64,000 nt of DNA from Stenocarpella maydis (taxonomy: Eukaryota > Ascomycota > Sordariomycetes > Diaporthales > Diaporthaceae), in NCBI GenBank assembly GCA_002270565.1, contig NQMI01000076.1, positions 62,001 through 126,000 of the forward strand, given 5' to 3'. How positions within the stretch are numbered: position 1 is the first letter of the stretch; each line of letters starts with the position of its first letter. The notes under the pieces are model-generated. The model ran no database searches. It saw only the letters and a program-made list of their open reading frames with translations, and had not been told where the DNA came from. A program made the position numbers and the translations under genes. Shown piece after piece: positions 1 to 10,693 of this stretch.

Positions 1-236
1 CCGCGCAGACTACGACTTTGGAAAAGGAGCACGCGGCCTTCGTCTTGTCCCTGGCGCACGAGGCGGAGGCGGTCCTCAGCCTAAGGCTGCTGGACACGGG
101 TACAGCCAAGGACGTCAGCGGGGTGGTTAGGATCACTGGAGGCGGAGGCAACCTGGACCGGGTGATTGAGGAGCACGAGTATCTGTACCACGTCGGCGGG
201 GACGGGGTGGTAAAGGTCTTCGAGCGTGGGCAATGA
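1..236 (+). CDS. ELP6: Elongator complex subunit Elp6-like, C-terminal part (5' end outside window)
   Basis: The frame is open from the first bases and ends at TGA 234-236, giving about 77 residues of a C-terminus; the start lies before the window. The pattern (charged 'LEKEHAAF', then 'LRLLDTGTAKDVSGVVRIT', a Gly-rich turn, and 'YLYHVGGDGVVKVFERG') matches what I know of fungal Elp6, a RecA-fold ATPase-like subunit of the Elp4-5-6 ring of Elongator. Elongator modifies the wobble uridine of tRNAs. Identification rests on the tail only, so it is likely but not certain. No intron is visible in the piece seen. Confidence 0.65.
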   Translation, partial: AQTTTLEKEHAAFVLSLAHEAEAVLSLRLLDTGTAKDVSGVVRITGGGGNLDRVIEEHEYLYHVGGDGVVKVFERGQ

Positions 237-711
237 CTGGTTGCTTCGCCTTGGCGGGGACAACAGACAGTCATCCATCATCACCCAGGCCTCGCACCGA
301 TTGATCCTGGCTTGTCTCCGCATTTCACCGCGCGCGTCGTATTCGAGCGTGTACATCTCCTGCAATCGTGTTGTGAGGGTTGCCCGGGCTTTGCTGAAAA
401 AGCAAAAACGGTCGTCCTTCATTGCCCGCATTCATGCTGGCTTCGTGATTGATTGCGATTCGCATAGCCTTGAATTCCAGCTACGTACGAACCTCGACTC
501 CCCGAACGCATCAAAATGCCATAGTTTAATGACGACCTGCAAGACCGAAACCATTTAATCTTGCCCGGAACCGTCAAGCAAAAGAGGATGATGGTCTGAC
601 CCATTCAGCATTGTGTGATACCCCCTTCCCTAGACGCCATTTTGCTCATTTGACCGCATGTCTCCCAAACGTTGGCTGACCCTCGCCGCGCTGCCCTTGC
701 CGGGTTGTCAT
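237..711. other. Intergenic, convergent 3' flanks
   Basis: This stretch lies between the convergent ELP6-like and L37 genes. The short open frames here have no recognisable protein character. I see nothing beyond 3' untranslated sequence. Confidence 0.6.
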
Positions 712-1303
712 CTATCCCCTGAGGGGACCACGGGCCTTCTTGGGGGTGCCGATCTGGAAGCCGTTCTTGAAGCGTCGGGAGATGGTGGAGAGGGATCGCA
801 TGCGGCCGGTACCGGTGGTCTTCCTGCGCTTGGCCTTCTCGGACCAGTTGTCTGTTTTGCCCTGTTGTCAGCGCCCTGTTCTAATCCTCCTGCGTCGTAG
901 GCCTCATCTCCGTCCTATGGCCGGGTGGCGGTCCGTAGAGGCGGGTGGGTTCGGTTCAACCTACACTTCCGGGTCTTGGCAGCGGGGAAGCCGCAGGAAG
1001 CACAGGTGTGCTTCTGGATGTGCAGAGATCGGCGACCTATTTGTTGGCGAGATGACAAGGTCAGCCCTCTGTCGTGATGTCCTCCCATGCAATTGTTGGT
1101 GCCAGATCCCGGTGGTTCCCTTGCTCTTCCGATTGCCATATCCAACATCCCGTGGGTGTATGCTACTGACCACAGCGACGGCACAGAGTGTGCGTCTTGT
1201 TGTGACGCTTTCCGAAAGAGCTGGTTCCCTTCGCTGTTTGAGTTTGTCAGTTTCGCTGTCGTCGGGATGCGTCGAAATCGTGAGTCAGGGTGGACGAACT
1301 CAT
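712..1303 (-). CDS. RPL37: 60S ribosomal protein L37 (eL37), four exons
   Basis: Joined exons 1303-1300, 1233-1171, 1036-965 and 851-712 encode 92 residues, the usual eL37 length. The protein starts [16 protein letters not shown] and carries a zinc ribbon with Cys19, Cys22, Cys34 and Cys37. It continues through [20 protein letters not shown] to a basic tail. The first coding exon is only four bases (ATGA). Its intron has a good donor (GTTCGT), a CTGAC branch point and a CAG acceptor, and completes MTK exactly. Such a tiny first exon is common in fungal ribosomal protein genes. The role is a structural zinc-binding protein of the large cytoplasmic ribosomal subunit. Confidence 0.96.
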
Positions 1304-2283
1304 TTTGTCGGTTTGTCTGGGCAAGGGGGGGGTAAAATGTCAGTATTGAATTGGCGTGAAATCAAAACGAGCGGTCTGGGTGTGTCCGAGGTCTCACATA
1401 CCACTGTTGGGGAGTTGGGTGGACAAAGGTGCCGAGATTCTTCCTTGGGTCGTTGATGGAGTCGCTTCGCTGCGGCAGGGCGGGATGGAGATCAAAGTTG
1501 TGGTCTTGCAAAAATTCAACCGGCAGCCGGCCAGCTGCGCGCCACGTGACCTGGGAGTTTTCGAAGGCGGGCGCGGCTCGAAACAGATGGGCCAGCACCA
1601 GCCTGAGCCAAGATCCTGCTGGCCAATAAGGGTGCCGGTGCCCGACCTAGACCCACTTCTCTCTTCAGGCACTTAACATCAGGGGACGGACAGCTATGCT
1701 GCTTCCCGTGTAACACAGATGACCACAACAGGCAAGGCATAAGAGAGTCACGACGCAGCCGACCGACATAGTGCAGATCTCTAGATTCATCTGTGACAGA
1801 GCCAACGGGCGACGAGCTAGCTATAGCCAACTTTCCATCTGGCGGAAGAAGAGTTCCAAACAAACCAAACAATCCTGTGTCTATCTGAACAATGTGAGAC
1901 CCGAAATCCAGCGGCGTCCCCGACCACGCATCCGTCTCATAGACCAACATAAACAAATGCGGTCTCCTGGGTCTCCTGTCCTTCACGGTAGAGAGCCGGC
2001 ATGGCGTGAAACCACCCAACCGGCTGACAGAAGATCCAAACAAGTCGGGTGTTGCGCGATCAAGAACGATGGCTAAGCCCCATCACGCTCAATGTTAAAC
2101 ATGGCAAGCGGGCGCGCCTTGATGCGCAGGTAACAAGGGCGAGGTGCAAGTGTGCCACGCCCGCGGATAATAAAGATGTACGTAGTAACAGGAGAACTTT
2201 TCAGACCAACCCCGAAACGATTAATCAAAGAAGACATGCACAAAGAAGGATCTGTGCTGTGTGGTGGTGTAGGATTGAAGACC
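1304..2283. other. Intergenic: L37 promoter/5' UTR and 3' flank of RRM gene
   Basis: No convincing coding sequence. A 9-base G run begins near 1325, just upstream of the L37 start. A 175-codon antisense frame at 1516-2043 has no family signature and looks accidental. Confidence 0.5.
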
Positions 2284-4341
2284 TTAGTCCTCGTGATGAT
2301 CATGGTCGACAACGTTGTCGACGGTGCCGTGGCCGTTGCGAGTCGGAGTCGCCTGGCCCCTTGGGGTTTCAGTACGGCCGCCCACCATGGGAGATGGGGA
2401 CTGGAGCGCGTAGGGTCCCATGTAAAAGGACGGATCGTACCCCATCATGCCGGGCCAGTTGTTGTAGTAGTAGGTCCAAGGGCTGGGTACCTGAGGGGTC
2501 GCCTGAGGTGTCATTGGCATGCCCGAAGTGGCCGGGTGAGCGCCATAGCCAGCCGCGTAGCTGTGATGAACGTAAGGCGAGTTTGGCATGCCGTATGGGG
2601 GCCATCCGCCGTACATCGGGGGAGGGACAGGCGCGGGGGACATCTCAGCCGAAGTAGCAGTCGGACGAGTCGGGGTGCTGACGATCTGGACGGCAGGAGA
2701 CTTTGGCGGTCCGCGCGCGATGGGTGAGCCCTCTGCCTGGCGGAGCACGAGCTGAGAGCGGGAGTTGCGAGGGGTTGGGCCACGGTCCTTGACTGACTTG
2801 CGCTCAACACGAATGACGGCTCCCTTGAAGACGCTGCCGTGCAACTTCATGATTGCATTCTCAGGCATGTCGGGGTGGGTGTACTCAACGAATGCCATGG
2901 ACCGGGCGGTACCAGAATTGTTCACTTTCTTAATAACATTAACCTTAAGAACCTCTCCAGTGCTCGAGAAGAGCTCATGAAGGTCATCCTCGGTGGCATG
3001 AACTGGCAAGTCTCCGACAAATACGGAGCGACGATCTCGCTCACACGCTGCGAGGAATGCCTCGTCGCTGCTGTCACGAGTGGCTGCACAATTCTTCTTG
3101 AGGTCGAAAGCAGCGACAACGAAGACGGGATCGTGGCGGAAGGCTGTGTGAAGATCGCGGGTCGCATCGAACATGGAGAACTCGACCAGGACTGTAGGCG
3201 GAAATCCAAGAGGCTCTCGTAGCTGAGGGTGCAGGAGCTCGCACTTGCTCAGGGACCCATAAGGAAGGAGGGTGTTTTGAGCCTCCTCGACGGTGATATT
3301 GTTACCTGACCTCTTCTGGACGATGAAGGTGCGGTTGGCCTTGACCATCTCGGTGCGGCACGGGCGACCGCAAATGATTGCTCCCTTGCCATTCTCCAGA
3401 GCGCTTCGCGCCTCCTCGTCTGACATAAACTGGACAAAGGCGAAGGGCATGTGGTGAGAGTCACGGCGAATCTTGACCCAGCACTTTCCGTACTTCAGGA
3501 ACTCCCGGTAGATGGCAGCCTCGAGATTGAGATCATCTTTGGGCTCGGGAAGGCTACGGAGAAGTGTCAGCCAAACGAGAATGGGAGACGAGAGAGGCGC
3601 GATACTTACTTTGCAACGAAGACGCAGGCAGTGGGAGGGTAGAGATTCTGGGCATCAACACCGTCGATCTGGTGGCGGCCACTCACATTGGACGCACGGC
3701 TTCGGAGGCGGTGTTCTCCGTTGGCCAGGGCGACATCCAGACGCTCCATGTTGCCGGCCGTAATGGAGCGCTCGGAGCGCCGCTCCCTCAGAGGCTTAGT
3801 GGGAGAAGAAATGAACACATCGTCACGATCATCTGCGCGGACGCGGCAGGTTGGAGACCTAGATGGGGTAAGCTGGTGAAGTCTGAAGGGCACCAGGCTG
3901 ATCACTCACTCGTTTCCAGCAGCACGCATGGCGGCGGCGAAACGAGAGCTTCCAAGGCCAAGTCGAGTGTGAGGTGGAGTGTACCGAGGGGAGTCGCAAA
4001 CCGACAAAGTGTCAAGACGTGCGCCTGATGAAACAGTCAGCTTTTCTCACTTGGTATAGATCTCAGATTCAAAAAAGCACAGGTCTGGCTGCCTGGTTGG
4101 GAAGCAAGCCTGCTTGTCGAAGAGTAAACGAAAGTGTTTCTCTTCAAAGAGCAAGCCTTCCCAACTGAGCAGTAGATGGAGGTGTATCCCTTCCAACTCA
4201 AGACTCACCGCCAATTTCGCTGTCGCCAGCTGAGGAAATCTCGCTGGGAGAGGGTGCTCGGTCAGAAGCGGTGAGCATCACTCCTGTCGTGTGCTTGAAT
4301 GGCTCTGGGGAAGGCTGGCAAGACCTGCTGAGTGTAGCCAT
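2284..4341 (-). CDS. Three-RRM RNA-binding protein, Rim4/Mug28-like
   Basis: Four exons (4341-4209, 4024-3910, 3858-3610, 3553-2284) give 588 aa. RRM1 begins near residue 160 with RNP2-like CVFVANLPEP and has RNP1-like MPFAFVQF around 201-208. A degenerate RRM2 spans about 240-320 (RTFIVQKRSG). RRM3 is at about 341-415 (RRSVFVGDLP, then SMAFVEY). The C-terminal 150 residues are Pro/Gly/Tyr-rich and probably disordered. The pattern of a first RRM reading 'VFVANLP' followed by 'TEMVKANRTFIV' resembles the Rim4/Mug28 group of meiotic translational regulators. Three RRMs are certain; the Rim4 link and any meiotic role are inference. All junctions have GT/AG and the branch point CTGAC is visible in intron 1. 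Confidence 0.85.
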
Positions 4342-6068
4342 ACTGATGATGGGTATGATGATGATGAGTGTTGAGATGCAGTCTTCTAGTTGATTAAAGG
4401 TTTATGTGAAGTCGAGGGGGACAAAATGGGTGGGAGGGGACAAAAAACGAGGCAGAAGAAACCTTGTGAGATGGAAAGGCGTGGGGGCATCCAAAAGGAG
4501 CGTGTTGTGGTGAAGTCAGTCTTCGAAACAGTCAGTGTGGTAAAAGATGATGTTGGGTTAGTGATGATGGAAGGCAGAACGCAACAGTCACACGTCTGGG
4601 TGGTAAAATATCGGACGAAGGATGCGCACCAAGGGGGGGGGGTTGCTGATCCAAGATGCCGTTTTCTAAGAGGTAGTGACGGGTTCGGGGTTTGGGGTTC
4701 GATGAGTGATGTGTGGGGAGGGGGAAAGGTGTGTGCTCAGGTGCGTGCCCAGCTGGCTGGAGTTGGTCAGTCGAAATACACCTGCAGAAAGGAAATGTGC
4801 CTGTATCTCTGGTAAGCATCCCCCTATCCTTTGCCCAGCCAGCCCTACCCAGGACGTCTGCTCTAGCCATCCAGTATGGCAGCTTCTTGACGTTCACATT
4901 GAGCATACCCATCTTTCAAAGTCGGTGGGACACCACAGGCCAGGTGCTGAGACTGTGAAGCAGCCCATGATGAACGCAGCCTTTGGTCAATGCAAGCTCG
5001 CCTGGCTCTGATACCTTGATCCTCCTCCAGTGTCTGACTGCAGACAGCAGCAGTCACCAGTCTGGGTAAGCTGCCTCCCCCAACCACTTGTCCACTGAAG
5101 TTGTATGGCTGACGATTTAAGGCCACACTTCTTTCTTTCCTCCTACACAGCTGTATTTAATTGGGCCAGAGGTCATATCTAAGCCTAAGGTCAAGGCAAA
5201 GCGCCAGTCTCTGGTGCTGGCGTTCCATCCCTGAGTCCAGAAACCCAGTACAGCACGTCAGGTGCTCCCTTCTCCTGAAAGCCAAGGAAGGCATGAGGCT
5301 CCAACGCAGATAACAATGCTTTATGCTTTGAATGCCTCCCTTTGGTGTCCTTCAGATACTTATCCAAAGCCTGACCAGGAATAGAGACCTCAAATATCAC
5401 TTTCCCATAAACCCAACTGCACCAAGCTTAGGACTACCGCACTTGCAGGTGGCCAAAGACATGGCGAGATATCCGTTCTAGATGAGTAACAAACCGTTCA
5501 TTGGATCCTCACAAGTTCATGCAATTTATCGGGTCACAAGCTTCTGAAAGTAACAATCATCAGCAGACTTGTGTTGGCATGGACTTTCCTGATGCGCTCA
5601 GCGCAGGTGATGAAGACAGTGTCACTCAACACGAGAGTCCTGACATTACACAAATTGTGGGATCCCTGCTTAAGACGGTAAATAGAACTCATGGCCCTCA
5701 ATATCCAGGCATCTGCAAATGAAGGTAATGGTATGAAACAATGGTATGAACGGGTAGTACGGGCGTAGAACGAATGACTTTGAGATGCGGGCCGATTTGC
5801 CAGGGAAATGGATGTAGTTGGAGCTGCAGTGAGTATTATGTAAGCGTTGCGACTCGTAGTCGAGCTTTCCGAAAATGACGTCCTCAATCAACGTTCGCTC
5901 TCCTGAAGAAGAAGCTCGGCCTCCGCCTCTACCTCTGCCACGAGAATTCCTCGAACCACCTGGTCAGCAGTCTCTGCTACCTAGTATGGGATAGCTCCTT
6001 GAGCCACAAGGCTCTCCTCTCTCCCCCTTCAATCCCCAGACGAGCCATACCCGTGTCCATCCGGAAAG
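4342..6068. other. Intergenic, possible orphan exon
   Basis: This 1.7-kb stretch is divergent between the RRM gene and the CIA30-like gene. It holds a 10-base G run near 4635. One antisense frame at 5191-5400, which stays open to about 5430, reads like protein (IFEVSIPGQALDKYLKDTKG...). I recognise no family and found no convincing start or partner exon. Confidence 0.4.
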
Positions 6069-6902
6069 ATGAGGGCCACACCTCGCCTGTCGAAGGGCTT
6101 CTTCGCCCGCAGTGTTGACGAGCTCAAGAGGTTCACGAGCATCGGTATGCGCCCCAAGTGTCTACAACGCCAATATCTTCTGACAATCTCTCTCGCCTAA
6201 GCACTCAACCTTGAGGCTGTCAAGGGCCCAGCTGGACCTCTCGAGTTACATTCCTTCCGCGCACAGGACTCCATGCAAGCGTGCAAGCTCATGTCAGATG
6301 CAGATATCGGGGGTTTCTCCAAAGCACATTTTGAGTGGATACCTCCTCATGCACAATCAGATAATCTCAATGCACACGCCAGATTCTACGGCTCTATATC
6401 AACCCAACTACCAAAGAGCGTTTCCAATGTGGAGAGATCCGGATATGCAGCCTGGAGGACGCTCGACAGGCCACCAACACTATTCGGCAAGAGCTTATGG
6501 GACATCGACCCGTACGCATATCTCGCGCTGAGGATCAAGTCTGACGGGCGAAGCTACCTGGTCAACGTGCAGACCGAGTCCATCGTGCCGACAGATATAC
6601 ACCAGCACCGCCTGTTCAGCAAACGACCTGGGCAGTGGGAGACTGTGCTGATCAAGTGGAATGACTTTGTGAGGACGAACCACGGCTACGTTGTTGAGCC
6701 ACAGACCGAGATGCTGCGGCAGAAGGTCCGGACCATCGGAATCGGGCTTACAGACAGGATACCTGGGCCATTTGATTTGTCCGTCGAGCGCATATGGGCT
6801 ACCAACGACCCGAACGAGGCCGCCAATCCTGAGGACGGTGCCCCAAAGGGGGGTGGGCTGAAGGATAAGCAAGGCAAACAAGTCATTTGGGTTACAGACT
6901 AG
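6069..6902 (+). CDS. Complex I intermediate-associated protein 30 (CIA30/NDUFAF1-like)
   Basis: Two exons (6069-6144 and 6202-6902) encode 258 aa; the 57-nt intron has GTATGC, a CTGAC branch point and AAG. The N-terminus MRATPRLSKGFFARSVDELKRF is basic and amphipathic, as in mitochondrial presequences. The body has the CIA30 jelly-roll hallmarks: GGFS near residue 75, 'GYAAWRTLD', 'LALRIKSDGRSYLVNVQTES', 'WETVLIKWNDFV' and 'IGIGLTDRIPGPFDLSVERIWA'. The family assists assembly of the membrane arm of NADH:ubiquinone oxidoreductase in the mitochondrial matrix. The length fits fungal members. I chose the start because it is the first ATG, sits before the presequence, and splices in frame. Confidence 0.88.
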
Positions 6903-7687
6903 ACCAGGCCTCCGCAATAATTAGCTGCCCAGAAACGCCCACCCCTCCTGCATAAATGGTGCGGCAACTCGAGCGAAGACGCTCGCGAAACGAAAATCCC
7001 CAAGGATAACCAGGGGTACAGGTCAGAGTGACGACAGGCTGACACATAATTGTGAAGCGCTGTTGAATCAGGCACAATGGCAACCCTGGGGGCGGAGTCC
7101 AGGTCCGAGCCGAGACTTGCCATGAGTTACACAGTAGTCGTGCGGTCCAGAGTCACAGTCCAGAGTCTTGACGCGCGTAGGAGGGCCAAAAACCCGTGGT
7201 TATTGAGGCGGGCACCACCACTACAATTACACTTGCTGACACATGCCATCATACCCGCCAGCCAGCCAGCACAGTGTAGAATACCATCATAAAAAGGACC
7301 GGCCTGTAACTGTGGCACTTAAGTGCACATAGTACTACTTGCTTTTCCGTACATGGTGACAGTAACGAATCACTGAAAGGTTGCCACAGGCCAATCAGGA
7401 ATCGGCATCTCCGGGCCCTGCTCCGTAGCGGGAGATTAGCCCCCCACACTACGCCGATATCCGCTGAGTGTAAAGGCGATTCAAGCCGGGCAACACACCA
7501 TTGCCAGGCAAATTTTCATCGTGTAATGACCCTCCATTCTACGTTCGTTGATACATAGCGCGCGGGGTCACCAGATTTGCCTTTAAAACCAAAAGAGCGC
7601 CTCCCATCTCCGTCTCTTACTTCTTCCAACTGCGTTGTAAACCCACTGCGAGAGTGAGAGTTTTGAATCTTCCGACTAACACGAATC
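6903..7687. other. Intergenic: CIA30 3' flank and symporter promoter
   Basis: No coding signal seen. The stretch includes the presumed promoter of the downstream symporter gene; I can name no specific operator. Confidence 0.5.
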
Positions 7688-10356
7688 ATGGGTCAGCCTT
7701 CCTTCCAGGCGTCCAACGCCATAGTCTACCTGACTTATGGTGCATTTCTGTGAGTTCCGGCTTTGGTCCAAGACCTCACTGTTTCCCCAAAAACCGGGCT
7801 GAACCTTTTCCTGACGTTATTCAACAGTATTCTGGGGACAACCCTGGCATGGAGATTCCGCAAAGACTCCAAGGGCGAGTTCCTCTCTGGCAACAGAACT
7901 CGGACTGGTCAGGAAGACAACATTCCCAAGGAGTAGATCTGGAATCGAAAAGGGCACACCTCGTCGAGCACAGGACCTTGTCACTTTGACTCCAGATCTG
8001 CGGTCCCCCGGCCCCCTTGCCAACATCCACTAACCTCTCTGACAGCGCTTCCGATCGCTCTGAACTTCATCGCCTCTGGTCAGTGAGATAACGCGAGGAA
8101 TCGCTTACCACCCTGTAACCAGAGCGGTAGCAGACAAGAAAGCATTACCTTGAGCACGAGAAGCCCACGAGTGACTTCCTCTCGCCAAATGGCTGCCACC
8201 TCATGGTGGCATCTGGCCGTCCGGCCGGGGCTGGGCGAGCACCTGTGAGACTGGCAATAGGTTCGTATCCAATATCCACAGTTGTCTCTGCCCTCTCAGC
8301 CGTTGCTCGGAGGACCCTTGTCCGCAGTGTTCGTTATAGGAGACCAAGGATCCGGTTTCTTCGAGTAATTGGTTTGTCAGGGCAGAGACTGCGGCTCACT
8401 ACGGGCGCGGATTTGAAGCGAGTGTACCCTCTGTGATCCAACCTCTCACTCGCCACCCGGGGAGGGGAGATCACAAGGACCTCGTGGAAATGAAGCTGAG
8501 ATTGTACCGTAATTACTCGATCAAGTTAATGCTTGCGTGGGAAACGTGCTGCCGCTCCGGTTTAAAAACCTGCCCCCTGCCTTTCCCCCCTCCGGCCCCT
8601 ATTATCCTACTGACCGACCTAGGCCTCGGATCGGGCATCCTGTTCTCCTATCCGGAGCTCGCCACCATCGCCGGTGTGCAGGGCGCTGTCACGTACGCCC
8701 TGATGTCCGCCCTGCCCTTGCTTATCTTCGCCGCTCTGGGACCCATAATCCGCCGGAAATGTCCCGAGGGCTTTGTCCTCACCGAGTGGACGCGCCAGCG
8801 ATATGGCGTTATAACGGCGCTGTGGCTAAGTTTTCTGACGCTGGTTACCATGTTCTTGTACATGGTCTCCGAGCTGTCAGCAATTGGCCAGGTCGTCAAC
8901 ACCTTGACGGGCCTGGACCCTGTAAGTCATGGACATTGAAATGGATATAATCCATCCAGTATTAGTAATACTTGCCTAAGCTTCCTACAATGATCGTGGA
9001 ATGCGTGGTTACCACTATCTACACCTGTGAGTTGTCTTGGTACGGAAGCGTGTGACGCTGGGTCCCGTGGTCTGACGACTGTATCCCTTGCAGCTATCGG
9101 CGGCTTCAAAGTCTCCTTCATCACGGACAACATCCAAGGAGCCATGGTGCTAGGCCTCATCATAGTCGCAACCATCACCATCGGCGCCAAGACTGACATC
9201 CAGCCGGGCCTCATCGAGAGCTCTGGTCTCCTCGAGCCAAGCCTACTCGGCTGGCAGCTCCTGTACATCTTCCCGGTGGCAATATTGACCAACGATTTCT
9301 TCCTCTCGAGCTTCTGGCTGCGGACTTTCGCCTCCAAGACCGACAAGGACCTCTGGGTCGGCGTCAGCATCGCCGTCGGCTGCATGCTGATAATCCTGAC
9401 GCTCGTCGGGATGTCCGGTTGTGTTGCAGCCTGGTCTGGAGCCTGGCCTGGCGAGCCGGCCCAGGAGGGCAGTGGTGAGTACCATTCTTACCCTGCTACA
9501 GTCTTCCGATCCTTGTTCCTCGGAATGTTCCAGGATGTACCACTTTGGGACCCCCGTAGCAGGTGATTAACGTGCACCAGTGGCATTCTTTCTCCTGCTG
9601 GAGCAGCTGCCTAGCTGGGTGGTTGGAATTGTGCTAGTTATGGCCGTGTCGCTATCCACCGCGTCCTTCGATTCGCTCCAATCCGCCATGGTGTCGTCAG
9701 GCTCCAACGACCTCTTCCGTAATAAGCTGAATATCTGTAAGTGCCATTCTTGTCCTGCTGCAGTTCCCCGGACTTCCAGCCTTGAGATGTTTTTAGAATC
9801 CGTCACTTTGGGACCCGCAGCAGATGATTAACGTGTACCAGGGTATATCCGCCTCGGTGTTGTCCTGCTTATCATCCCTGTGATTGTTATCGCTCTGCGG
9901 GCAATATCAATCCTGCAGATCTACCTGATCACCGATCTCCTCTCGGCCTCGACCATCCCAGTGCTTGTTCTTGGCATGAATGAGAGGCTCTATTGGTGGC
10001 GCGGCTTCGAGGTCGTCGTCGGCGGCCTGGGCGGAGTCCTGAGCGTGTTCATCTTCGGCACCATCTACTACGGCGACGCCGAGTCCGGCGCGCAGCTCAT
10101 TCTCCTGGAGCAGGGCCTGTACGGAAACGACTGGGCTGCCTTCGGCGCCTTCGTAGCTGCCCCCGTGGGCGGGCTGCTCTTTGGCTTCGTGGCTTGCGCG
10201 TTGAGGCTCTCACTCCAGTTCTTCTTGGCAAAGAAGAACGGTACGCGATTCACGGGGCTGGACCGCCATGTTGTCGAGCATGACTCTGAGACAGAGGTGG
10301 TTGTTCAGCAGAGTGAGGAGGTGCCGGTTTCCAGGCATGCTGGGAAATTCTTCTGA
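7688..10356 (+). CDS. Sodium/solute symporter family (SSF) permease
   Basis: Eight exons (7688-7749, 7828-7907, 8046-8078, 8623-8921, 8981-9026, 9094-9474, 9581-9736, 9842-10356) give 523 aa. The protein is highly hydrophobic with about a dozen membrane segments. Family landmarks are 'GNRTRTALPIALNFIASGLGSGILFSYP' split over three exons, 'PEGFVLTEWTRQRYG', 'SELSAIGQVVNTLTGLDPLP', 'TTIYTSIGGFKVSFITDNIQG' and 'LSTASFDSLQSA'. These fit fungal SSF permeases, some of which carry urea or other small solutes; the substrate cannot be told here. The tail after residue 490 is charged and cytosolic-like. Intron 3 is long (544 nt). Introns 6 and 7 are homologous to each other and to an intron in the ABC1-like gene. 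Confidence 0.88.
8079..8622 (+). other. Unusually long intron (544 nt) of the symporter gene
   Basis: The donor is GTCAGT at 8079 and the acceptor CTAG ends at 8622, with a good branch point (CTACTGAC) just upstream. The flanking exons join to restore FIASGLGSGIL. Other introns in this window are mostly 50-110 nt. I found no repeat or ORF with a recognisable product inside it. Confidence 0.75.
9475..9580 (+). repeat. Introner-like intron, copy 1 (symporter intron 6)
   Basis: This 106-nt phase-1 intron shares ordered blocks with 9737-9841 and with the reverse complement of 53579-53683. The blocks include CCGATCCTTG (9506-9515), a TTTGGGACCC block, and GTAGCAGGTGATTAAC running into the branch point. 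Inverted repeats CCTGCTAC (9492-9499) and GTAGCAGG (9556-9563) are perfectly complementary. Confidence 0.85.
9737..9841 (+). repeat. Introner-like intron, copy 2 (symporter intron 7)
   Basis: This 105-nt phase-1 intron has a first 27 bases that differ from copy 1 at five positions, all transitions. The 3' end (CACTTTGGGACCC, then GCAGCAGATGATTAACG) is also near-identical; the middle has diverged. The hairpin arms are CTGCTGC (9755-9761) and GCAGCAG (9817-9823). Confidence 0.85.
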
Positions 10357-10693
10357 AGCTGTCATTCTCAGCATTCAGGGCGGATCCGTGGAGAATGAAG
10401 GTCCCATTTGGGCGTGAGCAGTGGGAGGCGTGGCGTCGGTCGGTGAAGCAGTCATCGGAGTTGAGCTGCGTGACGAGGAAGAGGTTATTCTCATACAGAG
10501 CTAATGGTATACATCGTCGGGAAGGGTGCCTCCATCCCTAAACATCATAAATACTATTCCACAGCTTCCGATGGAATGTTTTAAATGGTGTTCTCGTGAG
10601 AAGGCCATACGAGAGCATGCCACCTACTGTGACAACAGCCGGTTTCCCTGGTATTGCAATCATGTAGGCATGAGCTGTTGTAACATTGCACAT
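10357..10693. other. Intergenic between convergent genes
   Basis: Shared 3' flank of the symporter and the MBA1-like gene. Nothing notable seen. Confidence 0.6.

Noticed and set aside
740..1456. 238-codon plus-strand open frame
   Set aside because: It lies antisense over the four-exon L37 gene, which explains the sequence fully.
1516..2043. 175-codon minus-strand frame
   Set aside because: No family signature, Arg/Ser-rich composition as in chance frames of GC-rich DNA.
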